From contig CAYOAD010000081.1 in the NCBI GenBank assembly GCA_964401845.1, positions 1-16,327 of the forward strand: a DNA stretch of 16,327 nucleotides, given 5' to 3'. The DNA is from CAYFKJ01 sp964401845. Its GTDB lineage: Bacteria > Pseudomonadota > Alphaproteobacteria > UBA2966. The notes beneath the pieces were generated by a model that did not search any database, had not been told where the DNA came from, and saw only the letters and a list, made by a program, of their open reading frames with translations. Both the position numbers and the translations under genes were made by a program. Positions 1 through 7,543 of this stretch are shown here, piece by piece; the stretch's first letter is position 1; each line of letters begins with the position of its first letter.

Positions 1-1
1 G

Positions 2-964
2 TTCGGCATTCAGCTCACCGGCATGGTCGGTAACATCCGTTTTCGCGAAGGCCAATGGGTCAAGAAAGGTGCTGTGCTGCTGGAACTGGAAGCCGGTGAG
101 CTGAATGCCGAACTGGCCGAAGCACATGCCAGCCGGGACAACGCCAAGCGTCTGTATGACCGCGCCAAACGGCTCCTGAAGAACCGAAACGTGCCGGAAG
201 CGCGCGTTCAGGATCTATTCGGCCTGCTTCAGGCTGCCGAGGCCCGGGTCGCCACCGATGAAGCCCGGTTGGATGAAACCGTCGTCAGGGCCCCTTTTTC
301 CGGCCGCTTGGGCCTTCGCCGCATCTCCCTCGGCGCGCTGATCACGCCCGGCACCGAAATCACCACATTGGACGATACCTCCCGCATCAAGGTTGATTTC
401 CGCGTCCCCGAAACGGCGCTGGCATTCGTCAAGAAGGGCCAGACGGTGTCGGCCACCAGCGCCGCCTATGCCGGCGAAGTGTTCCAGGGAAAGGTCGGCA
501 CGGTGTCCAGCAGGGTTGACCCGGTGACGCGATCGGTCGAAATCCGTGCCCACTTCGACAACAAGCAAGCCAAGCTGCGCCCCGGCATGTTCCTCGCCGC
601 CACACTGACGGCGGCGGTACGCAAGAACGCCATCCTGATACCGGAAGAATCGCTGATCGCCGCCAGCGATGCGCGCTATGTTTTTGCCATCAAAGACGGC
701 AAGGCGGACAAGGTCGCCGTCAAGACCGGCGAACACGTGAAGGGGGAAATCGAAATCCTGTCCGGCATCGAGGCCGGCACGCCGGTCGTGACCGCCGGCA
801 TTCAGAAGGTGCGACAGGGCCAGGCCGTCAAGATCCTGCCGCCGGGCGGCTTTAAGAAGGGCGGCAAACCCAAAGCGAAGAAGCCGGAAGGCAGTTCCGA
901 AACCAAGAAGCCCCAGGGCATGCCGACGGCGGGGGCGAAAAAACCCGCCGGCACGTCAGGCTAG
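2..964 (+). CDS. RND efflux periplasmic adaptor (membrane fusion protein), 5'-truncated
   Basis: This is the periplasmic adaptor of a tripartite RND efflux pump, which links the inner-membrane permease to an outer-membrane channel. The reading frame is open from base 2, so the N-terminus with its signal or lipid anchor lies outside the window; the internal ATG at 23 is not the true start. The visible part runs in family order. A first lipoyl half contains the EGQWVKKGAVLLELEA motif. A helical hairpin rich in Ala, Glu and Arg follows (roughly codons 40-85 of the visible part). The second lipoyl half contains VVRAPFSGRLGLRRISLGA, and a beta-barrel domain contains KLRPGMFLAATL. The C-terminus is a Lys/Pro/Gly-rich, probably disordered tail of about 35 residues, longer than usual. 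The permease gene starts 10 nt downstream, so the two form an operon. The substrate cannot be read from the sequence. No outer-membrane factor gene is in the window. Confidence 0.93.
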   Translation, partial: FGIQLTGMVGNIRFREGQWVKKGAVLLELEAGELNAELAEAHASRDNAKRLYDRAKRLLKNRNVPEARVQDLFGLLQAAEARVATDEARLDETVVRAPFSGRLGLRRISLGALITPGTEITTLDDTSRIKVDFRVPETALAFVKKGQTVSATSAAYAGEVFQGKVGTVSSRVDPVTRSVEIRAHFDNKQAKLRPGMFLAATLTAAVRKNAILIPEESLIAASDARYVFAIKDGKADKVAVKTGEHVKGEIEILSGIEAGTPVVTAGIQKVRQGQAVKILPPGGFKKGGKPKAKKPEGSSETKKPQGMPTAGAKKPAGTSG

Positions 965-973
965 GCCTCTCAC

Positions 974-3900
974 ATGCTGCTTTCCGATACATCGATTAAA
1001 CGGCCGGTCCTGGCGACGGTGATGAGCCTCGTGCTCGTCATCTTCGGCCTGTTCGGCTACCAACGCCTCAGCGTCCGCGAAATGCCCGACATCGACCGGC
1101 CCGTCGTCTCGGTCAGCACGGTCTACCGCGGCGCTTCGGCGACGATTATCGAAAGCCAGGTGACGCAAATCATCGAAGACGCCGTTGCCGGCATTGAGGG
1201 CATCACGTCGGTCACGTCGACCAGCCGGGAAGAGTCGTCGTCCGTTTCCATTGAATTCGGTGTCGAGCGCGACATGGACAGCGCCGCCAACGACGTCCGG
1301 GACCGTGTCAGCCGGGCCGTCCGCCAGCTGCCCATCGAAGCCGATGCACCGCGCATTGCCAAATCCGACGACGACGCCCGCTCCATCATGTGGCTGGCGC
1401 TGACCAGCGACCGCCTCAGCAGCCTGGAACTCACCGACTACGCCGACCGCTTTCTCAGAGACCGCCTTTCCATCGTCGCCGGGGTGGCCAACATACGCAT
1501 CGGCGGCGGCCGGCGCTATGCCATCCGCATCTGGCTCGACAAAAACGCCCTGGCGGCGCGCCAGCTGACCGTGCAGGACGTGGAAACCGCCCTCAGACGC
1601 CAGAACGTCCTGCTGCCCTCGGGCCGCATCGAATCGGTGGAGCGCGAAATGTCGGTGCGTACCGATTCCAGTCTGCGCAATGTGGCCGATTTCGAAAACG
1701 TTGTGGTGCGTGAAGCGGGCGGCTACTTCGTCCGGCTGGGCGAAGTGGCCGAAATCGAACTCGGCGCCGAAAACGACCGTACCGACCTGCGCGTGGCGGG
1801 CCGCAATGCCATCGGCCTCGGTGTCGTCAAGCAATCCAAGGGCAATACCCTGGAGGTGGCAAACGGCATCATCGCCGAAATGGAGAAACTACAAGGCTCG
1901 CTGCCGCCCGGTGTCAAGCTGGAGGTGGCCTACAACCAGGCGGTCTTCATTGGTGAAGCGATCTATGAAGTGTTCATCGCCATTTCCATCGCCCTGGTGA
2001 TGGTCATCGCCGTCAACTTCATCTTCCTGCGCAGCCTGCGCGCCACCCTGATTCCGGCCGTCGCCATCCCGGTTTCGATCATCGGCTCACTCAGCGTGCT
2101 CGCGGCTCTGGGTTACTCCATCAATATCCTCACCCTGCTGGCGCTGGTGCTGGCGATCGGCCTGGTGGTCGATGACGCTATCGTCGTGCTGGAAAACATT
2201 CACCGCCGAATGGAGGAAGGCGAGGACTCCCTACTGGCCGCCGTGCGCGGCACCCGCCAGATCGCCTTTGCCGTCATCGCCACCACCATCGTGCTGGTGG
2301 CCGTGTTCGTACCGATCTCCTTCATGGAGGGCGAAACCGGCCGATTGTTCACCGAATTCGGCATTGCCGTCGCCACCGCCGTGGCGTTCTCCAGCTTTGT
2401 GGCGCTGACATTGACGCCCATGATGTGTTCCAAGCTGCTGGTTAATCCCAACGAGGAGGCGGGCCTTTACCGACTGACGGAGCGCCTGTTCGACGGCATG
2501 CACGCAGGCTATCGCTGGCTGGTCGGGCGCATGCTTGCCATGCCGCTGGTCGTGGTCGCCGTGGGCGGCGCCCTGTCGGCTGTTGCTTTCGGTCTGTGGA
2601 CGGTGGTGCCCAAGGAGTTCGCCCCGATCGAGGATCGCGGTGCGATCTTCATTCCCATCACGGCGCCCGACGCCGCCAGCCTCGATTACACGCGGCGCTA
2701 CGTCGACCAGATAGAAGGACGCCTGCAGCCCATCATCAAGCGCGGCGACGCCTGGTCGATGCTCACCATCGTGGCGCCGAGCTGGGGCCGGCCCGGTCCG
2801 GTCAACAAGGCTTTCATCATCCTGCGCCTGGTGCCCTGGGGCGAACGCGAGATAGCGCAGAAGGACGTTGTCAAAGAGATCTTCCCCAAGCTGATGACCG
2901 TGCCCGGGGTGCGCGCCTTCGCCGTCAGCCCGGCCAGTCTGGGCCGCCGCCGCTTTGGTGCACCGGTCCGCATGGTGATGGGGGGACCGGATTACGAAAC
3001 GCTGAAGGAGTGGCGCGACCGGTTGATCGACGAATCGCGGTCCATCCCCAGTCTGATCAACGTTATTTCGGACTTCGAGGAAAGCCGGCCCGAATTGTTC
3101 GTCGACATCGACCGTAACCGTGCCGCCGACCTCGGCGTGCCGGTTGAAGAAGTGGGCCGTACGCTGGAGACGTTGCTGGGGTCGCGCTACGTCACGACGT
3201 TCGACCAGGGAGGCAAGCTCTACAACGTCATTCTGCAAGCCCGGCCCGAGGAACGCGCCAGCCCGCACGATCTCACCAACATATACGTTCGCTCGGCCAA
3301 AACCGAACGGCTGGTGCCGTTGGCCAACCTCGTGCACTTCCGCGAAAGCGCTGGAGCCCAGGAGTTGAAACGTGCGGACCGCATGCGGGCGGTGACCATC
3401 ACGGCTTCGGTTGCGCCCGGCTATACGCTGGGCCAAGCAGTTGAGGAACTGGGCGACGCGGCGCGCGAGGCGTTGCCCACCGAGGCCCGCATCAGTTGGA
3501 CGGGCGCCAGCCGCGAATTCCGCGAATCATCGAACTCCCTCCTGTTCACCTTCGCCATGGCCCTGATTATCGTCTTCCTTGCTTTGGCAGCACAGTTCGA
3601 GAGCTTCATCCACCCCTTCATCATCATGTTGTCGGTACCCCTGGCGGTGACCGGCGGTTTGGGGGCGCTGCTGATCGAGGGGGTGACGCTCAATGTCTAC
3701 AGCCAGATCGGCATGATCATGCTGATCGGGCTTACGGCCAAGAACGCCATTCTGATCGTCGAGTTCGCCAATCAATTACGTGACAAGGGGGAGGATATCC
3801 TGACCGCCGTCACGGAGGCTTCCGTTAACCGGCTCAGGCCCATCCTGATGACCTCAATCGCCACGGCATTCGGCGCCCTGCCGCTGGCCATCGGTTCCGG

Positions 3901-4120
3901 CGCCGGCGCCGAAGCGCGCCGTTCGCTCGGCGTCGTCATCATCGGCGGCGTCAGTTTTGCAACTGTCCTCAGCCTGCTGATCGTGCCGGTGCTCTACCTC
4001 CTGCTGGCCCGCTTCGCCAAACCCTCCGGCCACATCGCCCGTAAACTCAGCGAATTGGAAACGGCGAAGGACAAGGCCGAAGCCCACGGGCCGCCGCCGG
4101 CCGCCACGCCCGCCGAATAG
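974..4120 (+). CDS. RND multidrug efflux permease (AcrB/MdtC-type, HAE1 family)
   Basis: This is the inner-membrane proton/drug antiporter of the pump, 1048 residues, the normal length for the family. It begins with TM1 (MLLSDTSIKRPVLATVMSLV), followed by the porter domain and the GRIESVEREMSVRT region. TM2-TM6 follow, with the TM4 proton-relay pair in GLVVDDAIVVLENIHRR (Asp400 and Asp401, equivalent to AcrB Asp407/408). After TM7 comes the second periplasmic porter half, then TM8-TM12 with GLTAKNAILIVEF (Lys923, equivalent to AcrB Lys940). The proton-relay residues are therefore intact and the protein should be functional. The start ATG is preceded by an AGG core 8 nt upstream and lies 10 nt after the adaptor stop, so the two genes are co-transcribed. 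The C-terminal tail is Pro/Ala-rich. It belongs to the hydrophobe/amphiphile class rather than the heavy-metal (CusA) class, judging by TM4. The substrate is unknown. Confidence 0.96.
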   Translation: MLLSDTSIKRPVLATVMSLVLVIFGLFGYQRLSVREMPDIDRPVVSVSTVYRGASATIIESQVTQIIEDAVAGIEGITSVTSTSREESSSVSIEFGVERDMDSAANDVRDRVSRAVRQLPIEADAPRIAKSDDDARSIMWLALTSDRLSSLELTDYADRFLRDRLSIVAGVANIRIGGGRRYAIRIWLDKNALAARQLTVQDVETALRRQNVLLPSGRIESVEREMSVRTDSSLRNVADFENVVVREAGGYFVRLGEVAEIELGAENDRTDLRVAGRNAIGLGVVKQSKGNTLEVANGIIAEMEKLQGSLPPGVKLEVAYNQAVFIGEAIYEVFIAISIALVMVIAVNFIFLRSLRATLIPAVAIPVSIIGSLSVLAALGYSINILTLLALVLAIGLVVDDAIVVLENIHRRMEEGEDSLLAAVRGTRQIAFAVIATTIVLVAVFVPISFMEGETGRLFTEFGIAVATAVAFSSFVALTLTPMMCSKLLVNPNEEAGLYRLTERLFDGMHAGYRWLVGRMLAMPLVVVAVGGALSAVAFGLWTVVPKEFAPIEDRGAIFIPITAPDAASLDYTRRYVDQIEGRLQPIIKRGDAWSMLTIVAPSWGRPGPVNKAFIILRLVPWGEREIAQKDVVKEIFPKLMTVPGVRAFAVSPASLGRRRFGAPVRMVMGGPDYETLKEWRDRLIDESRSIPSLINVISDFEESRPELFVDIDRNRAADLGVPVEEVGRTLETLLGSRYVTTFDQGGKLYNVILQARPEERASPHDLTNIYVRSAKTERLVPLANLVHFRESAGAQELKRADRMRAVTITASVAPGYTLGQAVEELGDAAREALPTEARISWTGASREFRESSNSLLFTFAMALIIVFLALAAQFESFIHPFIIMLSVPLAVTGGLGALLIEGVTLNVYSQIGMIMLIGLTAKNAILIVEFANQLRDKGEDILTAVTEASVNRLRPILMTSIATAFGALPLAIGSGAGAEARRSLGVVIIGGVSFATVLSLLIVPVLYLLLARFAKPSGHIARKLSELETAKDKAEAHGPPPAATPAE

Positions 4121-4148
4121 AAAAAGGGCGCACGATCGACGTGCGCCC
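4121..4148 (-). terminator. Intrinsic terminator of the tusA-like gene
   Basis: A perfect 9-bp stem (GGGCGCACG at 4126-4134 pairing with CGTGCGCCC at 4140-4148) has a 5-nt loop. On the minus strand it is followed directly by five T residues (A tract 4121-4125 on the plus strand). It lies 21 nt beyond the tusA stop codon. On the plus strand the hairpin follows the permease stop but has no T tract, so for the permease it could act only as a weak or 3'-protecting hairpin. Confidence 0.85.
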
Positions 4149-4169
4149 CACTAATCGTATGCTGGCGGA

Positions 4170-4400
4170 TTAGGCCTTCTTGATCAGGAAGTGGTATTCG
4201 CTGCCGTCCTGGCTGGAATCCATCAGTTCGTCGCCCGACTGGCGGCAGAAGGCTTCGAAATCCTTGACCGACCCGGCATCTGTGGCGACGACCTTGAGAA
4301 CCTCGCCGGAACCCATGCCGGTGATGGCTTTCTTGGCGCGGAGAATGGGCAGCGGGCAGTTGAGGCCGCGGGCATCGAGTTCGGTGTCAAATTCCGACAT
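4170..4400 (-). CDS. tusA: TusA/SirA-family sulfurtransferase (sulfur carrier)
   Basis: This is a 76-residue cytoplasmic protein of the TusA family, small proteins that carry a persulfide on one cysteine for tRNA thiolation, cofactor synthesis or sulfur oxidation. The family signature is clear: LDARGLNCPLPILRAKKAI, with the CPxP motif and acceptor Cys15, then a ferredoxin-like beta-alpha-beta pattern ending in YHFLIKKA. I chose the ATG at 4400 rather than the in-frame upstream ATG at 4463 because it has a GAGGG ribosome binding site 8 nt upstream and matches the usual family length. The extra 21 upstream residues show no family similarity. The gene stands alone, converges on the RND permease gene and ends at an intrinsic terminator. 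The family contains several sub-roles (TusA, YedF-like), and no other sulfur gene is present to choose between them. Confidence 0.9.
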   Translation of the reverse strand: MSEFDTELDARGLNCPLPILRAKKAITGMGSGEVLKVVATDAGSVKDFEAFCRQSGDELMDSSQDGSEYHFLIKKA

Positions 4401-4406
4401 GGTAGG

Positions 4407-4413
4407 TTCCCTC
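4407..4413 (-). promoter_or_regulatory. Ribosome binding site deciding the tusA start
   Basis: GAGGGAA on the minus strand lies 6 nt from the ATG at 4400 (8 nt after its GAGGG core). It is the only good Shine-Dalgarno match near the candidate starts and supports the short 76-residue product. Confidence 0.7.
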
Positions 4414-4545
4414 AGGTCTTTGGTTCGGTGAAATGGCTGCGGTGAATATACACCCGTCCGCACCCGACGACATTGCCGAAATCGTATATTAGCATCTTCT
4501 TAATTTCAACCAGCCTTAGCACAATTTGCCGTGAGCGATAGGATG

Positions 4546-4584
4546 AAATAGGAAATCAGTTCCTATTTATTGAAATATTTCAAT
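4546..4584. repeat. Stem-loop abutting a perfect palindrome in the AT-rich leader
   Basis: AAATAGGAA (4546-4554) pairs perfectly with TTCCTATTT (4560-4568) across the 5-nt loop ATCAG. The next base begins a 16-bp perfect palindrome, ATTGAAATATTTCAAT (4569-4584). The two dyads lie end to end about 250 nt before the methyltransferase ATG. Neither is followed by a T tract, so they look more like protein-binding sites or a leader structure than a terminator. Confidence 0.6.
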
Positions 4585-4830
4585 TGCCTAGATGTTTAAT
4601 TAAGACTTATTGTTTAACAAACAGGCTGCCAAATTAAATTTGGTGGTTTGCTTTCGGGGGGCACCGCCCGGTTTGACAGTGTCAGTTCGACGCTGGCAGG
4701 CCGATGTTTGGTACGGGGAAAGACATGTGGTTCGATTTTCTGGGGGTGCGTCATTTCGATTGACCAATTTCAGCGCGAACAGGCTGACCGTTCGCTCCTG
4801 ACCAGGCATGAATCGGAACTCTTCGGCATT

Positions 4831-5802
4831 ATGACCGGGGCGTTTCGAACTCAGCTGTTGGCCGTCGCGTTGAAGCGCGACCTCTTCACGTACCTGTCGA
4901 ACAAATCATTGAACCTGGCGCACTTGAGGGAACATCTGAAAATTCCCGAAAATCCCTGCGCCCTGTTTCTCGATAGCCTCGTTGCCATAAACCTCCTGGA
5001 GAAGGAAGGCGATTTCTACGGCAACTCACCGATTTCCGCGACCTATCTCGTCAAGGGCAGACCCGAATACCAGGGCGCCAACGTCAAACTGTTCGAAAGC
5101 CTCTACGATGCCTGCCGGGAACTCGAAACGGCTCTGGTCGAAGATGCGCCGACGACGACGAATTTCGCCTACTTCTTCGGCGACGGCGATAATCTCTCGA
5201 GCAACTACGCCGATCTGATGCACGAGAGCGGTGTCGTTCCGGCGTTGCTGCTGATGGAATACCACGATTTCAGCGACAGCAAATGGCTGCTCGACGTCGG
5301 CGGCGGCAGCGGCCGCCTCGCCGCGACGTTGACCTCGCAGTATTCGAATCTGGGCGTCGTGCTGTTCGACCTGCCGCAGATTTGCGCCCAGGCACAGGAC
5401 TACCTGACGCCGTTTCCGGCCCTAAATTCACGCATCGAGATATTCCCCGGCGATTTTTTCCGGGATGATTTCCCCGAGGGTCCGGACACCATCATCATGA
5501 TGCGGGTGCTGCACGATTGGCCGGACGATACGGTAAAGCTGTTGCTGCGCAAGGCTTTCAAGGCACTGCCGCCGGGCGGGCGCCTGCTGATATATGAAAC
5601 CATGCGGGCATCAGCGGATACGCCCGACGAAACGTTTGCCATTTCGTTGCTGATGCAGCTCATCAGTCCGGCCGGAAAAATCCGTTCTTACGGCGAAGTA
5701 TCCCGCATGCTCGGCGAAGCCCGGTTCACCAATGTCGAAGTGACCCCTACGGCCTACCTCTATACGCTGATCACGGCCGAAAAACCCAAGACCGGCCTCT
5801 GA
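4831..5802 (+). CDS. Family-2 O-methyltransferase (COMT-like), SAM-dependent
   Basis: This enzyme is expected to transfer a methyl group from S-adenosylmethionine to a hydroxyl of a small molecule. From the ATG at 4831 it has 323 residues. An N-terminal winged-helix dimerisation domain (about 1-110) is followed by a Rossmann SAM-binding domain. Motif I is LLDVGGGSGRLA (153-164), then LFDLP (178-182), the acidic loop PGDFF (206-210), VLHDWPDD (226-233), whose His228 matches the catalytic His of plant COMTs, and LPPGGRLLIYE. The start is uncertain. Family alignment suggests that about ten residues before this ATG belong to the fold, and the frame stays open upstream to TTG codons at 4708 (AGG core 7 nt before it) and 4648. 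The stop overlaps the next gene's start (TGATG), so the two are translationally coupled. Related enzymes act on polyketides, carotenoids, bacteriochlorophyll precursors and phenolics; which applies here cannot be seen. Confidence 0.9.
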   Translation: MTGAFRTQLLAVALKRDLFTYLSNKSLNLAHLREHLKIPENPCALFLDSLVAINLLEKEGDFYGNSPISATYLVKGRPEYQGANVKLFESLYDACRELETALVEDAPTTTNFAYFFGDGDNLSSNYADLMHESGVVPALLLMEYHDFSDSKWLLDVGGGSGRLAATLTSQYSNLGVVLFDLPQICAQAQDYLTPFPALNSRIEIFPGDFFRDDFPEGPDTIIMMRVLHDWPDDTVKLLLRKAFKALPPGGRLLIYETMRASADTPDETFAISLLMQLISPAGKIRSYGEVSRMLGEARFTNVEVTPTAYLYTLITAEKPKTGL

Positions 5803-7016
5803 TGGCCAGAACCGCATTTGTCACCGGCGCAACGGGATTTCTCGGCGCCTTTTTTACCGCCCACCTGTTGCGCCGGGGATTGCAGGTATTCGCCCTCGTG
5901 CGAAACGCTTCGGAACGTTCGCTTCTTCCGACAATCGACCGGATTGGCGGAACGCATACGGATTTTCCCAAAGAGGCGTCGAGCGGTTTCACCAGCGTCG
6001 ACGGCAATGTGCGGGCAGAAAAATGCGGCCTGGGAGAGTACGATGCGGAACGGATTGCCGCCGAGGCGACCGATGTTTGGCACTTTGCTGCGACATTTGA
6101 GGACCAGGGAAACGCGGATGGAGGCGTCTACGCCACCAATGTCGGCGGGACCGAGAATTTGCTCAATTACCTGGAAAGCTTCAGGCAACCGGTCCGCCTG
6201 AATTATGTCAGCACCGCCTATGCCGCGCCGGTCGAGAACGGCGTCGCCTTTGAGCGTCTTTCCAAACCGGGAGACGTGAAAGGCAACGAGTACGAATCGA
6301 CCAAGGCAGAGGCCGAACGGCGCATCGCGGAATTTTGCCGGGCCCGGGATCTCGAATTTCGGATTTTTCGCCCACCCATCGTCGCCGGCGAGAACGGCAG
6401 CGGTCTTAGCCTCGGCTTTACCGGTTATCAGGGCGTTTTCCGCGCGCTCTATTTGCTGACCCGGCGTTTGGAAATAAATATCGGTCCAAGCTTCGACCGG
6501 GACCTCCGGCTGCGCGTCATTGCGGACCCCTTGTTGCCGGTCAACGTGGTGCCCGTCGACTTCGTCACGGAAGCCATGTGGAGGATCGCCGAGAGCGAGC
6601 GGTCGGCCGGTGGCATCTACAATATTACGAGCGCGCACACCGTTGAATTGGCCACGCTTTTCCGGAGCGCCACCGAATCGCTGAAAGTCGACGGCATTAC
6701 GCTGTCGACAAATCACGACTTCGAAGCCCAACCGATCACCATGGCCGAACGGCTGTTCCGGCGGCGCATGAAATTCCAGGAGCCCTATTTCCTGCGCTGC
6801 AGCCAATTTGACACCACCAATTTCAGACGAAACGTCACCGAATCAGAGCAACCCTCACCGGTGGTCGAACCGGATTACCTGGCGCGCTGCAATCAATATT
6901 GCCTGGATGCCTTGGCGGGTGAGTTCGCAACGTTCCTCGATGACGCGTCGGGGGGTCCACTGGCGGAAAGCCAGGAGGACGCCGGCCCGGCCGCGCTGCC
7001 GCTGTTTGCCACCTAG
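5802..7016 (+). CDS. Extended SDR / thioester-reductase-like NAD(P)-dependent oxidoreductase
   Basis: This is a 404-residue extended short-chain dehydrogenase of the NAD-binding_4 (male-sterility/thioester reductase-like) type. These proteins reduce or oxidise carbonyl or acyl-thioester groups with NAD(P)H. The nucleotide-binding motif FVTGATGFLG is at residues 6-15. DVWHFAA (91-97) and TNVGGTENLL match the family core. The active-site Ser lies in NYVSTAY (Ser137) and the YxxxK pair is Tyr164/Lys168 in EYESTKAEAE. RPPIVAGENGSG (190-201) is the usual substrate-loop start. The last 60 or so residues, after the fold ends, are not recognisable and end in an Asp/Ala/Pro-rich tail. The ATG overlaps the methyltransferase stop by one base, implying coupled expression and a shared pathway. 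No carrier protein or adenylation domain is adjacent, so a free or CoA-bound substrate is possible. The exact reaction is unknown. Confidence 0.85.
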   Translation: MARTAFVTGATGFLGAFFTAHLLRRGLQVFALVRNASERSLLPTIDRIGGTHTDFPKEASSGFTSVDGNVRAEKCGLGEYDAERIAAEATDVWHFAATFEDQGNADGGVYATNVGGTENLLNYLESFRQPVRLNYVSTAYAAPVENGVAFERLSKPGDVKGNEYESTKAEAERRIAEFCRARDLEFRIFRPPIVAGENGSGLSLGFTGYQGVFRALYLLTRRLEINIGPSFDRDLRLRVIADPLLPVNVVPVDFVTEAMWRIAESERSAGGIYNITSAHTVELATLFRSATESLKVDGITLSTNHDFEAQPITMAERLFRRRMKFQEPYFLRCSQFDTTNFRRNVTESEQPSPVVEPDYLARCNQYCLDALAGEFATFLDDASGGPLAESQEDAGPAALPLFAT

Positions 7017-7196
7017 AAAATCATCGGAATTCCCAAGAAGCGGCCCCGAATTTGAAATATTCTTTCGAAAGAGGGAAATTCCTATAAGAACTCCATGTCG
7101 TGTGGGCGTCCTCAACTAACAACAACATATGGAAACATTCTTGGCCATGTATCGGCGGGTCGGGTTTCCACCCTGAAACGGCTTTTATATTTGTTC

Positions 7197-7226
7197 TTGT
7201 CATTCCGGCCCGAGCCAAAGTACTGT
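7197..7226 (+). promoter_or_regulatory. Possible sigma70-type promoter of the cyclase gene
   Basis: TTGTCA (7197-7202, one mismatch to the -35 consensus) is separated by 18 nt from TACTGT (7221-7226, a weak -10). It lies about 50 nt before the cyclase ATG, in an otherwise gene-free stretch (7017-7273). That stretch also holds a 12-bp palindrome, TCTTTCGAAAGA, at 7061-7072 but no clear terminator for the SDR gene. The call is weak because of the poor -10. Confidence 0.25.
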
Positions 7227-7273
7227 TTTTCCGATTTCATTATTAATTTCAATTATTTGCAACAAGGTGCCCG

Positions 7274-7516
7274 ATGTTGCTCAAGCAATTTGATGCCGAG
7301 AACGAAGCTCGGTTCCGGCTGGAATACGCGGACCGCTCAATCGCCTTCGTGCGCGTTTCGTTGCCCATCGCCGGCGCTCTTTTTCTCGGTTATCTGTTTT
7401 GGGATTACTACATCGATCCCGATAAGCTGTTTTACATGTTGGCCGCCAGACTGATCTGCGTTGTCGTCGCGGCCAGCGTTTTCGGTCTCACCTTTCATCC
7501 CTCCTTCGTACGCTGA
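7274..7516 (+). CDS. N-terminal membrane fragment of the interrupted adenylate cyclase
   Basis: This 80-residue product, if made, has a short soluble N-terminus (MLLKQFDAENEARFRLEYAD) and two hydrophobic helices (about residues 26-44 and 53-74). It ends at the in-frame TGA. It has no catalytic residues and makes sense only as the start of the cyclase. The start is supported by AAGG at a proper distance. Confidence 0.6.
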   Translation: MLLKQFDAENEARFRLEYADRSIAFVRVSLPIAGALFLGYLFWDYYIDPDKLFYMLAARLICVVVAASVFGLTFHPSFVR

Positions 7517-7543
7517 TCCCAGCTGATTCTCGGCCTGACCGCG

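Larger units (their letters stand above)
4401..4830. other. Gene-free, AT-rich spacer between tusA and the methyltransferase
   Basis: No convincing gene is visible here; the open frames on either strand show no family resemblance. The stretch 4470-4660 is much richer in A/T than the surrounding coding DNA and probably holds divergent promoters. A TATATT hexamer at 4450-4445 on the minus strand, about 45 nt before the tusA ATG, is a plausible -10 box, but no good -35 precedes it. TTGTTT at 4610-4615 with TTAAAT at 4634-4639 is a weak plus-strand promoter candidate. TTGACA at 4673-4678 overlaps an 11-bp inverted repeat (TGACA-G-TGTCA) but has no partner -10. From 4708 to 4830 the methyltransferase frame stays open with no ATG or GTG start, so part of this stretch may be coding if a TTG is used. 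Confidence 0.5.

Noticed and set aside
956..1834. Minus-strand open frame (292 codons) opposite the start of the RND permease
   Set aside because: It shows shadow composition and no motif, and it overlaps the essential N-terminal part of the permease.
2231..3436. Long minus-strand open frame (401 codons) opposite the RND permease
   Set aside because: Its composition (rich in His, Gln, Arg, Gly, Asp with no domain pattern) is typical of an antisense shadow of a GC-rich gene, and the plus-strand permease is unmistakable.
4600..4809. Small open frames on both strands in the tusA-methyltransferase spacer (63-69 codons)
   Set aside because: They have no ribosome binding site and no family resemblance, and they overlap one another in DNA that looks regulatory.
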